Below are positions 42,999 to 51,672 of a DNA stretch of 64,000 nt, piece by piece. Origin of the DNA: JAIXWP01 sp046309775 (lineage in GTDB: Bacteria > Bacteroidota > Bacteroidia > Flavobacteriales_D > Sanyastnellaceae). The position numbers and the translations under genes are program-made. The notes below the pieces were generated by a model. The model was given only the letters and a program-made list of their open reading frames with translations. It did not search any database and had not been told where the DNA came from. Numbering within the stretch: the first letter of the stretch is position 1; the number at the start of each line of letters is the position of its first letter. The stretch lies in the NCBI GenBank assembly GCA_046309775.1, contig JBKCOM010000161.1, positions 7,278 to 71,277 on the forward strand, written 5' to 3'.

Positions 42999-43615
42999 CT
43001 CAACTCTACAATTTCTATTTGATCAATAAAAACTTCTCCACTTGATTCAAATTGAATCATCAATTGTTTGACACTGTACATATCAAAATTGCCAGCATCC
43101 GGATTGAATTTCGTAAATGGGATTAAAACTTGCGTCCACTCGTTAGAGATGGGTCCATTCACTACTACATCTTCTGTAGCTCCTGTCCAAGCCTGTGAAC
43201 CAGCAAAATCCTCCAATCCTACCGCCCACGGCAATTGATTCATTGGCTTTTGATTGGTTTTTACTCGAAAAGAGATGGCCGCTTTTTTATAAATCTGAGA
43301 AATATCTTTTCCAGTCCATCCATCCCATCCGATGCCGAGCCCGAGCCAAGGACAGCCTCCTGCTTGTTTGTTCCACTTGATTGCAATGGCACCGTTACCT
43401 GAATATACCGTTGAGCGTTCTTGTTGAACATTAAGGCATGCCTGATTTTTGGTAAACCATACATCTGCGTCAATGTTATCTTTGAAAATACTCAATTGTG
43501 TAAATCCATCAATATTCGTGGCGGCGCTCAAATCCTCATAATCATACAACCCCACCTGCTTTAGCGGTGCGCATGAAAAAATAAGAAGAATACCAATGAA
43601 AAAAAGGTTGCGCAT
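42995..43615 (-). CDS. Lipoprotein with CBM11-like carbohydrate-binding fold
   Basis: 206 residues, lipoprotein (LIFSC). A single jelly-roll domain: LYDYEDL at the start, SGNGAIAIKWNKQ, WLGLGIGWDGWTGKDIS, and a late FESSGEVFIDQIEIVE. The final strand pattern is typical of CBM11/CBM4-type glucan-binding modules. There are no catalytic acids in the usual places, so it is probably a surface glycan-binding protein. Shares a 4-base overlap with the GH3 gene and follows the next lipoprotein gene by 2 bases. Confidence 0.6.
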   Translation of the reverse strand: MRNLFFIGILLIFSCAPLKQVGLYDYEDLSAATNIDGFTQLSIFKDNIDADVWFTKNQACLNVQQERSTVYSGNGAIAIKWNKQAGGCPWLGLGIGWDGWTGKDISQIYKKAAISFRVKTNQKPMNQLPWAVGLEDFAGSQAWTGATEDVVVNGPISNEWTQVLIPFTKFNPDAGNFDMYSVKQLMIQFESSGEVFIDQIEIVELR

Positions 43616-43617
43616 GC

Positions 43618-44616
43618 TTATGGTATTAGCGGTCCGTTTTCAGTGAAAATCAAATAGTCCATATAGCTTTGGCTGTATCCTGAAGTTGGATTCGCCAAGA
43701 ATAAAACTGAAATTTCTTTTAGTTTATTCGGCTCTCTAATTCCGTTTCCGATTGGCGCTGCTGGTTGACCATTCACCAATGTCACCATGTCTGCGTAGTT
43801 CACACTTATCAAAGACCAGCCATTCACACTCGGAGATACTTCTACCGCAAATAAATCTTCATTCGCTGTATTATAAGTTCCATCCAAGTTATCATCTTCT
43901 TTAAATTGAAAAAGAACAAGTGCATTATTGATTTCCTCAGGCTTGTAAATCATAACGTTGAAGAAAAGTCCTTCAGGATTTGATGAAAGATCGAAGTGAG
44001 TTCCTCCATAAGCGGTAGCTGGAATATTCACCAATCCCTTGAGCCAGTCCCATCCCACTGTGCCACCCATATCATAGTAGCGGCTGCCTTGTGCTGCGTT
44101 ATTATTTGTCTGAACGATAAACGACATGTTTGCTCCCGACTGAACGAAAGTATTCCAGCTTGTTGGGAAGCCAGCTTCGAAATCGCTCAACAGAAATCCT
44201 GTATGAACTCTCCCTCCAGTCACGTTGAGGGTATCGCGCAATGTATCCGCCTCGTTTGCAAAAGTGAGCTCTACGGCGCACTCCTCTGGTCTAAACATCG
44301 GTAGAATCGTTGTTGAGCCATTCCATAAAGCGTTAGTAGCATCAAGTTGCGACGAAAAGCCAGTGATTTCTTTTACTGCACCAGAAGAAAGACCTTTGAT
44401 TTCCAGTTTCCACGATACATTCTTATTGAATGTCGCAGTGAATGTGGTGGTTTCATTTTCTGAAAAATTCACCGAACGATCAGTGATATCAAAGTCCTCG
44501 AGTATGGCAAAACTTCCGTAAAGGTCGGTGAGAGAAGGACCTTCGAATTCTTCATCTACTTTACAACCTTGTACTGCCAAGGCCGTCATCAATAGTATTG
44601 CGATTCCCTTTTTCAT
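43618..44616 (-). CDS. SusE/F-like surface glycan-binding lipoprotein
   Basis: 332 residues, lipoprotein (AVQGC, Cys18). An N-terminal Ig/PKD-like part (ENETTTFTATFNKNVSWKLE) is followed by a jelly-roll with DFEAGFPTSWNTFVQ and KEISVLFLANPTSGYSQSYM. The layout, Ig-like spacer plus glycan-binding domain, is that of SusE/SusF or SGBP proteins of polysaccharide loci. Sits between the barrel gene (2 bases upstream) and the CBM11-like lipoprotein (2 bases downstream). Confidence 0.65.
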   Translation of the reverse strand: MKKGIAILLMTALAVQGCKVDEEFEGPSLTDLYGSFAILEDFDITDRSVNFSENETTTFTATFNKNVSWKLEIKGLSSGAVKEITGFSSQLDATNALWNGSTTILPMFRPEECAVELTFANEADTLRDTLNVTGGRVHTGFLLSDFEAGFPTSWNTFVQSGANMSFIVQTNNNAAQGSRYYDMGGTVGWDWLKGLVNIPATAYGGTHFDLSSNPEGLFFNVMIYKPEEINNALVLFQFKEDDNLDGTYNTANEDLFAVEVSPSVNGWSLISVNYADMVTLVNGQPAAPIGNGIREPNKLKEISVLFLANPTSGYSQSYMDYLIFTENGPLIP

Positions 44617-44618
44617 TA

Positions 44619-46343
44619 TTAAAAATTAATTTGGTACAACATCATGAATTGGCGAACAGCATAGTGAGCCGTGTTCACGTCGGCATCGTCAAAATCAAAT
44701 AAGTTAACTTGAGCAGAAAGGAAAGACTTATCACTAAAACGATATCTCAACCCTGCTGCTTTCATGTTTTCTTTTCCTCTAACGTTATATTCAATAAAGT
44801 TAAAAATTTCTGCATAATTATTCCTCACAGCCGTGTAATCAAACCCATCGTATTCGATGAATTGCCAGCCAGCAATCAAATCCAATTTCTCATACAATTC
44901 GAATTCAATTCCGAGAGATGCTACAGTTGTAGTCAAATCTACCCCACGATAAAACTCTGTTCCTGCGCGGTTTGTTTGATCTTGTCTCACGCTCATTTCG
45001 AATGCGGCTCTGCGAGGCAACACCTTTGAAATTTCGTCGCGCATCCATTTAACGTTCACTTGAGTTCTTGTAAACTTCCTTGCTTCTGGCGTTCCTTCGC
45101 CGCGTGTCTCTTGGAGATTCGCGTGCATAGCCTCTATCGATAATCCCTTTTCTGTTTTCCAACCAGCTTCCAAAATCAGACCTTGTCGGTTGGGAGTGGC
45201 ATCGCCAAAGGGAGTAATATTATCATATTTTGGCAAAAATGTCATCAGATAAGGCTGAAGCTGCATGTTGTACATAGAAGATTCGCGCATTAAGTCTAAC
45301 ATGGTTAGAGGACGTAAATTCTGATCATTTCCAGTTCTTTGAAACGCTGTTGGAATTCCATTAAAATTCAATCGCTTTGTCTGTGCGCCTGGACTTCTAA
45401 AATCGCTGTCGACCCGCTTGAATGTTCCGCGTGCAAAGAGACCTGACTTTTTGTGTTTAAACAATGCGCGGAATTCACCAAAGCTACCATCGTTTTCTGG
45501 TGCCTCTGCGTCGTTGATAAATCTTGTTCTTGAATTTCCCAATTCAGCTTCTGCTGAAGCATCCCATGTTGCATTGTCCCAATTTGCTTTTGCAGAAAAT
45601 GTACTCACCGGATTTCTAAAGAGAGTATTGTTGCGAGACGTTCCTTCTACATCGATTAGATTCACATAATTCCATCCTACTTGTAAAAATTTACTCTGCA
45701 CTAGCTGAACGTTTCCACCAGTGAAAATGCGATCGTTGATGGAACTATTATTGGAAGCACGAACGCGCGTTGCGAAAGTGTGAAATTCCACCTCTTCTAT
45801 AAACTCATTGAACACCAATCCCCATTCAGCGGCACCACCTTGTTGACGCCATGAATTATCAAGATTATGAAAATGATCATAATTAACCACATCAAACTGT
45901 TGTCTGAATATTGCGGGAGAATTCTGAAAAAATTCTTGATCATTATTCCAAAAAGTATAACGTGTCAATCGATAATTGATATCCCCCAATTGGTAACGTA
46001 CCACCCCTCCGATAACGCCTTTGACATAGAGCTGACGAATATCGAAAGTAACACCCGCACCCCAAAAACCTCCGTAATCGTTGCGCACACGCACCATTCC
46101 GAGGATTTCCATATTCTTGTTCGGACGAATATTCAACCCCAAATCTGCCATTACATGACCGCTGTTGAGACGTGGAATGGTGATGGAATCTTCTACTGCC
46201 AAATCTTGATCAAGTCGGTCGCCGAAGAAATAACCTCGAGCAGCACCGGTGAAAGTGAATTTCTTGGGAGCTGTTTGAGCCGAATGAACGTTCGGTATTG
46301 CAAATAATGCAATGGTGATGATATATAATAGATACTTGTTCAT
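44619..46343 (-). CDS. Large outer-membrane barrel protein of the glycan operon
   Basis: 574 residues with a signal peptide (MNKYLLYIITIALFAIPNVHSAQ). The sequence is a long run of amphipathic strands (GYFFGDRLDQDLAVED, LGLNIRPNKNMEILGMVRVR, AAGLRYRFSDKSFLSAQVNL) ending in Phe. There is no TonB box or plug domain, so it is not SusC. It would serve as the outer-membrane channel or scaffold for the locus. Located 2 bases after the other barrel gene and 2 before the SusE/F-like gene. Confidence 0.7.
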   Translation of the reverse strand: MNKYLLYIITIALFAIPNVHSAQTAPKKFTFTGAARGYFFGDRLDQDLAVEDSITIPRLNSGHVMADLGLNIRPNKNMEILGMVRVRNDYGGFWGAGVTFDIRQLYVKGVIGGVVRYQLGDINYRLTRYTFWNNDQEFFQNSPAIFRQQFDVVNYDHFHNLDNSWRQQGGAAEWGLVFNEFIEEVEFHTFATRVRASNNSSINDRIFTGGNVQLVQSKFLQVGWNYVNLIDVEGTSRNNTLFRNPVSTFSAKANWDNATWDASAEAELGNSRTRFINDAEAPENDGSFGEFRALFKHKKSGLFARGTFKRVDSDFRSPGAQTKRLNFNGIPTAFQRTGNDQNLRPLTMLDLMRESSMYNMQLQPYLMTFLPKYDNITPFGDATPNRQGLILEAGWKTEKGLSIEAMHANLQETRGEGTPEARKFTRTQVNVKWMRDEISKVLPRRAAFEMSVRQDQTNRAGTEFYRGVDLTTTVASLGIEFELYEKLDLIAGWQFIEYDGFDYTAVRNNYAEIFNFIEYNVRGKENMKAAGLRYRFSDKSFLSAQVNLFDFDDADVNTAHYAVRQFMMLYQINF

Positions 46344-46345
46344 GC

Positions 46346-48292
46346 TTAGAAGAATGCTTTAATTTCAACTGTTAATTCACGACCTCTGAAACGATCGAGG
46401 TTAAAACTCTCATCGCGGAAATAGAACCAGCGATGACGGAGATAAAGACGGGTATTTTTTCCCATATCAATATCACAACCCACACCGACGCCTTCTCCGT
46501 ATTGATTGCGCGGGCGCAATGTTTCTTCATCCAAATCAGTGAGATAGTTGCCAAGCGTGCGCTCGTAACCATAATAGAGATTCAATAGAAACCCACCCGT
46601 GATGGCGTAATAGGTTTCGAATTCGGCTGCGTACTGCCGTATATAGGCTTTTTCATTGGTAACGACGACGGGAGAAAACTCGCGTTGAACCGAGCCCATT
46701 TGCAATAAAGAAAAAACGAATAAATCACGACCAAGGAACTTTGTGTAGTACTTTATTTGAGCCTCGGCAACAGAAAAATATTTTCGATTTACCACAACAC
46801 CTGAGCTATCGTCAGAGAGATTCACTGTTTGGTAAACATCTCTAAAAATATCAGAGTAGCGATTGTAAGGACCTACGTTGGGTGGGAAGATCCATCTCCA
46901 CAAGCGAGAACGCGTGAATTGATTGACGGGATTTCCGAAAGTAATGACCTCTGCGGCGGGCGTAATCTCTGAAGAAAAACCTATACCACCCGAAAACTTC
47001 AATTTCTTACCACCTGTTTCTGCATTGATATTTACACCTTGTCTGTTATTCGTAATCTGACCGAGGCGCACCATGCTCGAGCCGAAAGGTTGAAGCAATA
47101 CGGTACTACCCACTTGGCCTGCAGGAATATCATTTACACGAAACTCTGGTGTTGCAGTGTTCCAATACAGCGCATTGTTATTTACTACAGCAGGGTCAAT
47201 ATAATAGGTGTGTATTTCGAATGAAGGAATACGTCCGCGACGTGGTGTTCTGAATTTAGTTTGAAATAATGGCTTCCAACCTTCATCATTGGTAGGGCTA
47301 AAATAGCGTCCCATTCCTGCTTCACCTGTGAATAGAAATCCTTTGAATCCAATGTGCCATTCACCTGTCACTACATTAAACCCAAAAGTCTCTCTCGCCA
47401 AGCTATCGGTGTATGTCAAAGAATTGATGGTATTAATGGCTGCAAAATCACCAGCGCCCCAATCCTTTTTGAATTTACCTCCGTATGTAAAACTTGGCAC
47501 CTGTGAAAACCCTCCATTGATTTCTGTCTTACCAATCATCGCAGTGAATGAAGTTCGACCAGGCATATCACTACCTTGTAATGTAGCACCAACAAAAGCT
47601 CTATTTCCCCAACGCATATCTTGATCAATCGAACCTTGATCGAAGTATTGCTTGTATCTTGATGACAACCCCACACCCGTCGGATCCCAGGGATTTCTTT
47701 CCCAAAGAACAAAACGATTGTAGCCTCTAAAAGACGCCATCGTCAAGTCAGAAAGGTTCACCCATTGAATGCCACCAACAGTAGCGCGCAAAGTGCCGCG
47801 TTTTGTTTCAAAGCTTCCGTACAAATTCATCCCCAGCAACATTCCCAATGTGCTCCCAAGGCGCGGCCCCATGAGCGGATATTGAATATCAGGGCGCAGT
47901 GAATCTGCAACCTGACTTCCATAGGTTGTATTTAAGACACCCGTTAGAAATTGAAATACATATAAGTCAAAACCCCATGAAGACCTCGGATTGGGGCGAC
48001 CAGCCACATTCAAGGTCAACGAAGGCAATTGACTATCGTCTCCGATAAAAATATTTCTCGGTAATACTGTGTCTCCTATGGTCGGGTTTAATAAATAACG
48101 ATCGAGATGGCGCGTATAGGTTGCGAAGAATCGATAGTCTCCTGATATCTTGATATTGCTATTGCCGGGATCTTTTTTTGGGAATAGACCTAACTCCAAT
48201 CGCTCGCGAAACCGCGCTGAATCTTGTTGAGCCAATATTTCCGAAGAAAAAAATACTACCAGAAATGCAAGGATACTTATCCTTATTTTCAT
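46346..48292 (-). CDS. Large outer-membrane barrel protein, first gene of the glycan operon
   Basis: 648 residues with a signal peptide (MKIRISILAFLVVFFSSEILAQ). Barrel-type strands run through the whole length (KISGDYRFFATYTRHLD, TSFTAMIGKTEINGGFSQV, FLLNLYYGYERTLGNYLTDL) to a final FF. No plug domain or TonB box is seen. It is the promoter-proximal gene: the operator palindrome at 48326-48348 lies between its -33 and -7 boxes. The two barrels together occupy the position that SusC/SusD would have in a standard locus. Confidence 0.72.
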   Translation of the reverse strand: MKIRISILAFLVVFFSSEILAQQDSARFRERLELGLFPKKDPGNSNIKISGDYRFFATYTRHLDRYLLNPTIGDTVLPRNIFIGDDSQLPSLTLNVAGRPNPRSSWGFDLYVFQFLTGVLNTTYGSQVADSLRPDIQYPLMGPRLGSTLGMLLGMNLYGSFETKRGTLRATVGGIQWVNLSDLTMASFRGYNRFVLWERNPWDPTGVGLSSRYKQYFDQGSIDQDMRWGNRAFVGATLQGSDMPGRTSFTAMIGKTEINGGFSQVPSFTYGGKFKKDWGAGDFAAINTINSLTYTDSLARETFGFNVVTGEWHIGFKGFLFTGEAGMGRYFSPTNDEGWKPLFQTKFRTPRRGRIPSFEIHTYYIDPAVVNNNALYWNTATPEFRVNDIPAGQVGSTVLLQPFGSSMVRLGQITNNRQGVNINAETGGKKLKFSGGIGFSSEITPAAEVITFGNPVNQFTRSRLWRWIFPPNVGPYNRYSDIFRDVYQTVNLSDDSSGVVVNRKYFSVAEAQIKYYTKFLGRDLFVFSLLQMGSVQREFSPVVVTNEKAYIRQYAAEFETYYAITGGFLLNLYYGYERTLGNYLTDLDEETLRPRNQYGEGVGVGCDIDMGKNTRLYLRHRWFYFRDESFNLDRFRGRELTVEIKAFF

Positions 48293-48314
48293 TGGTTTGT
48301 TTGGTTGGGTAAAC

Positions 48315-48348
48315 CAAACATACGACTTTTTGTAAAAAACACAAAAAG
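48315..48348 (-). promoter_or_regulatory. Promoter with operator 1 (glycan operon)
   Basis: On the minus strand TTTG, 19 bases, then a perfect TATGTTTG (plus-strand 48315-48322). The 23-base inverted repeat CTTTTTGT-AAAAAAC-ACAAAAAG (48326-48348) fills the -33 to -7 region. A second inverted repeat, GTTTGGTT/AACCAAAC, lies just downstream in the leader (48297-48319). Confidence 0.7.
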
Positions 48349-48354
48349 TATATT

Positions 48355-49683
48355 TTATTGGGCTGTCATTTCATAATGCTTGAAAGCAACCGGACGTTTT
48401 GTTCTTGAATTATCCGAAGGTGCGGTAACTTGAAAAGGAATATTTTCATAGCCATAACCACCTTTTTTATCATAAGCAAAAACAAACAAGCGATAACTGC
48501 CTACAGCGCTTGGTGCGAAGAATGTGACATCCCCGTTTCTTACTTTCACGCTCAAACCAGAAACTGGAACAGGAGCAGACTCCGCGTCACCGCCGCTTTT
48601 GATATCGGTACTTTCTGGAATAACAAACACACGCAACTTCAAATTATCATTGTCTGGATCGCTTGCATTAATTCGTGCCGTGCAGCGATCGCCCGCTTCT
48701 ACTTTTACATTTTCGCCTTTAGCTTTCCCATTCATTGTGGTAGATTTCACAATGGGTGCGCTATTTTTTGGTGCTGCATTTTTCCAAATCTTGTGCAATC
48801 TGTCTACAGCTTCAGAGCTTTCACCATTCTCAGAAAAAAGTCCATACCACGTTGAGGTGGTTTCTTGTTTTTGTCCCCAAAGAAAAACAAATGAGCCAAT
48901 GCACATTGTATTATCAGCTTCTATATGCTGCTTGTAACGGTTTTCGTAGCTCTCCGCCTTTTCAAAACTTCCTTGTTCGATGGGCGCTTTCCATTCTGTT
49001 TTTGCCACTTCCCAGTGCCCATTTGGTCCCCACTCGGTGATCATATAAGGCTTCTTCCAGCCGCAATCGCGAATGCCTTGAGCTACATTTCCAATATCAC
49101 CATAAGTGTTGATACCATAAATATCAATGCTTGGACAACGCTCCATGATGAGAGCCGCTTCTAGAGGATCAAAACCAGCAGTGACCGTAGAAGTTGGGTG
49201 ATTGGGGTCTACCTCTTTGATCATTTTTGCGATATCTTCCACCGCATACCACACGTTTGTATTTTTATAAAAAAGATCTACCTCGTTTCCCACGCCCCAC
49301 AAAAGCAGCGCTGGATGATCTTTTAATTGCAGCACTGCGCTGCGAAATGCATCGAGTTGTGCTTTTACTTTTACGGGATCATCATAATCGAAGCCGTGGC
49401 GTTCATGCTGCACCCAAAGCCCCATCATCACCATAAGACCATTGCTCTGCGCTTCATCTAAAATAGCACGAGCATCATCAATACCCCAAGTACGAATGGT
49501 GTTTCCCCCTATTTCAACCAACTTCTTTTGCTGCACATGGCCGCCTGCACCACGCACATAAAAAGGCGAACCATCAACAAGCAGTTGCCAAGAACCAGCA
49601 TTATTAGCAATCGTCACCTTCTTAGGTTGTGCATAAGCGAGCGTGCTCATGAACATCAATAAACACCATCCTAATACTTTCAT
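48355..49683 (-). CDS. Secreted clan-A glycoside hydrolase (GH2/GH5-like TIM barrel)
   Basis: 442 residues from the ATG at 49683, the first that gives a signal peptide (MKVLGWCLLMFMSTLAYAQ); the frame is open further upstream into the NUDIX gene. A TIM-barrel with acid/base Glu134 in LLWGVGNEVD and nucleophile Glu217 in YMITEWGPNG, followed by an Ig-like C-terminal domain from about residue 340. GH2-catalytic-domain or GH5-type enzymes act on beta-mannans or beta-glucans; the neighbours favour a glucan. It follows the NUDIX regulator gene by 13 bases. Confidence 0.78.
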   Translation of the reverse strand: MKVLGWCLLMFMSTLAYAQPKKVTIANNAGSWQLLVDGSPFYVRGAGGHVQQKKLVEIGGNTIRTWGIDDARAILDEAQSNGLMVMMGLWVQHERHGFDYDDPVKVKAQLDAFRSAVLQLKDHPALLLWGVGNEVDLFYKNTNVWYAVEDIAKMIKEVDPNHPTSTVTAGFDPLEAALIMERCPSIDIYGINTYGDIGNVAQGIRDCGWKKPYMITEWGPNGHWEVAKTEWKAPIEQGSFEKAESYENRYKQHIEADNTMCIGSFVFLWGQKQETTSTWYGLFSENGESSEAVDRLHKIWKNAAPKNSAPIVKSTTMNGKAKGENVKVEAGDRCTARINASDPDNDNLKLRVFVIPESTDIKSGGDAESAPVPVSGLSVKVRNGDVTFFAPSAVGSYRLFVFAYDKKGGYGYENIPFQVTAPSDNSRTKRPVAFKHYEMTAQ

Positions 49684-49696
49684 CGTTGTAAAAATT

Positions 49697-50440
49697 TTAT
49701 GGTTCAAACATGAAGCCTTTCTCTCTTTGTTCAAGGAATTTTTTCTCATTGAACTTATAAAGTGAAGAAGGTCTGTGTCTAACGTTTTGTTGAGATTCGT
49801 TGAGACGTTGAACAAACTTCATCTCTTGTACTTTCTTTCTAAAATTGCCCTTATCAAACTTTTTATTCAAAAGCGTTTCATAGAACTCTTGCAACTGAGT
49901 CATGGTAAATTTCTCAGGAAGCACTTTAGCCCACAGGGGTTCGTGCAGCACCAATCCTCGCAATTCGGATAATGCTCGATTCAAAATTTCTCTATGGTCA
50001 AAAGCAAGTTTTGGAAGTCGCTTCACACTATGCCATTTGGTTTGACTCGCCCATGAAGAAGCCTCAGGCTTTAAATCGTATGTCTCCACCACTGCCATGT
50101 AGCCTACGGTAATAACGCGACCAAGTGGGTGTCTGTCGACTTTACCAAATGTTTGCACTTGTTTTATAGGAATATCAGAAAGCGAAGTGAGGTCTTTCAA
50201 AACACGAGACGCTGCGCTATCTAAATCCTCCATTGGGTATACCAAGTCGCCAGGCAATGCCCAAAAACCCTCGAAAGGTTCTGTACCTCTTTCTATAAGT
50301 AAAACCGAGAGTTGCTTTTCATGATAACCGAATATTACACAGTCCACCGAAAAGGCGGATTTAAAAAATTCATCGATAGGAATTGAGTACAAGTCCTCCT
50401 GTTGAATGCGTGACTTAAATGCACGTGATGTTGTGGTCAT
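49697..50440 (-). CDS. NUDIX-winged-helix transcriptional regulator (NrtR/AraR-like)
   Basis: 247 residues. An N-terminal Nudix-fold domain has lost the catalytic box: the REUxEE part is replaced by ASRVLKDLTSL after GDLVYPMEDL, so it is a sensor, not a hydrolase. The C-terminal part has a winged-helix DNA-binding region (MTQLQEFYETLLNKKFDKGN then FRKKVQEM). In Bacteroidota such proteins control sugar use (for example AraR-type). It is transcribed with the clan-A hydrolase and divergently from the two-repeat CBM protein; the palindromes in the surrounding promoters are likely its binding sites. Confidence 0.85.
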   Translation of the reverse strand: MTTTSRAFKSRIQQEDLYSIPIDEFFKSAFSVDCVIFGYHEKQLSVLLIERGTEPFEGFWALPGDLVYPMEDLDSAASRVLKDLTSLSDIPIKQVQTFGKVDRHPLGRVITVGYMAVVETYDLKPEASSWASQTKWHSVKRLPKLAFDHREILNRALSELRGLVLHEPLWAKVLPEKFTMTQLQEFYETLLNKKFDKGNFRKKVQEMKFVQRLNESQQNVRHRPSSLYKFNEKKFLEQREKGFMFEP

Positions 50441-50483
50441 ACAGATGATTTTTCACAAAGCTAATTAAAAACCATTTAGTTTA

Positions 50484-50526
50484 CTTATTGTAAAAAATAC
50501 AAAAAGTTTTTTACTTTAGTAAAAAA
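50484..50526 (+). promoter_or_regulatory. Promoter with operator 2
   Basis: CTTATTGTA-AAAAA-TACAAAAAG (50484-50506) spans the gap between the -33 (TTG, 50488-50490) and -7 (TACTTTAG, 50512-50519) boxes. A second palindrome, TTTTTTACT-TT-AGTAAAAAA (50507-50526), covers the -7 box itself. It controls the gene at 50538 and may also affect the divergent NUDIX unit. Confidence 0.75.
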
Positions 50527-50537
50527 TTAGACCGCAT

Positions 50538-51524
50538 ATGAAACAAATTTTTACCTCAATCATCTTTCTCACTACTATAATTTCTGCCTATTCACAGACA
50601 TACAACATCACCTTTCAGTTGAATACGAATGAGATGACGGAAACATTTAGTGTTCCTGAAATCAATGGTACATTCAATAACTGGTGCGGTGCCTGCGCCC
50701 CGCTTGCCGACGAAGATGGCGATGGAATTTACACCATCACGATTCCACTTTCGGCTGGTTTGATTGAATATAAATTCGCAGCAGATAACTGGGCCATTCA
50801 AGAATCGCTTGTTTCTGGTTCGTCTTGCACACTCACCACTGGTCAGTTTATCAATCGTGTTTATGAAGTAACACAAGATGCAACATTGCCCATAGTATGT
50901 TGGGGTAGCTGCGACAACTGCGGCATCAACAATGGGCCGTTCAATGTCACCTTTAAAGTAGACATGAGCGATGTAACGGAAGCTTATACTACGCCAGAAG
51001 TAAATGGTACTTTTAATGATTGGTGCGGCGGATGTGCCCCGATGACCGATGCTGATGGCGATGATATTTGGGAATTGACCATCGCACTTCCAGCGGGTAG
51101 CCATGAATATAAGTTTGCCTACGACTCTTGGGCAGGTCAAGAATCACTCACCGCTGGTGCACCGTGTACCATTACGTTCGATGCTTTTACAAATAGATTC
51201 TTAGAAGTATCTGGTCCTGCTGAATTAGATCCTGTTTGTTGGGGACAATGCGCTCCATGTGGAATCATCTCTGTAGAAGAATCCAATGCGATCGACGTTT
51301 CCATTTTCCCAAATCCAGTGGCCGATGTACTAAATATTTCTGGACTTACAGGAAATGGTGTAGCGCGCATCGTAGATATGAATGGAAAAGAAGTAATGAG
51401 CGGAATCAATATTAATTCAAGCGCGATGCAAGTGAATGTTTCCGAAATTCCTGCTGGAAATTATGTGCTCATTACGACTGTAGATTCTATTCAGTCGATG
51501 TCCCGTTTTTGTATTATAAGATAA
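50538..51524 (+). CDS. T9SS protein with two Cys-rich CBM48-like repeats
   Basis: 328 residues. Signal peptide (MKQIFTSIIFLTTIISAYSQ), two ~100-residue repeats and a T9SS tail (VSIFPNPVADVLNISGL). Each repeat has the pattern VTF-x-VDM, VNGTFNDWCGGCAPM, DADGDDIWELTIAL, YEYKFAYDSW and VCWGQCAPC. The GTFNxW...DGDGxWExTxxLxxGxYEYKF core is that of CBM48/AMPK glycogen-binding domains; the six cysteines per repeat are an addition. No catalytic domain, so a surface glycan-binding protein is likely. Confidence 0.78.
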   Translation: MKQIFTSIIFLTTIISAYSQTYNITFQLNTNEMTETFSVPEINGTFNNWCGACAPLADEDGDGIYTITIPLSAGLIEYKFAADNWAIQESLVSGSSCTLTTGQFINRVYEVTQDATLPIVCWGSCDNCGINNGPFNVTFKVDMSDVTEAYTTPEVNGTFNDWCGGCAPMTDADGDDIWELTIALPAGSHEYKFAYDSWAGQESLTAGAPCTITFDAFTNRFLEVSGPAELDPVCWGQCAPCGIISVEESNAIDVSIFPNPVADVLNISGLTGNGVARIVDMNGKEVMSGININSSAMQVNVSEIPAGNYVLITTVDSIQSMSRFCIIR

Positions 51525-51544
51525 TTGTCACTCATATATATTTT

Positions 51545-51575
51545 AAAATCCTGCCTAAGGCAGGATTTTTTTTTG
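51545..51575 (+). terminator. Intrinsic terminator after the two-repeat gene
   Basis: Perfect 11-bp stem (AAAATCCTGCC, 51545-51555; GGCAGGATTTT, 51559-51569) with a TAA loop and a T-run. The next promoter starts right after it. Confidence 0.9.
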
Positions 51576-51577
51576 CA

Positions 51578-51639
51578 CTTATTGTAAAAAATACAAAAAG
51601 GTATATATTCGTACCACTTATTGTAAATTTTACACTAAG
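51578..51639 (+). promoter_or_regulatory. Promoter with operators 3 and 4
   Basis: Operator 3, CTTATTGTA-AAAAA-TACAAAAAG (51578-51600), is identical to operator 2 and lies between -33 TTG (51582-51584) and -7 TATATTCG (51604-51611). Operator 4, CTTATTGTAAA-T-TTTACACTAAG (51617-51639), begins at the expected transcription start. Two sites on one promoter would allow tight or cooperative control. Confidence 0.75.
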
Positions 51640-51672
51640 TCAAAACCAATTAACCAAAACAAACAATCACAG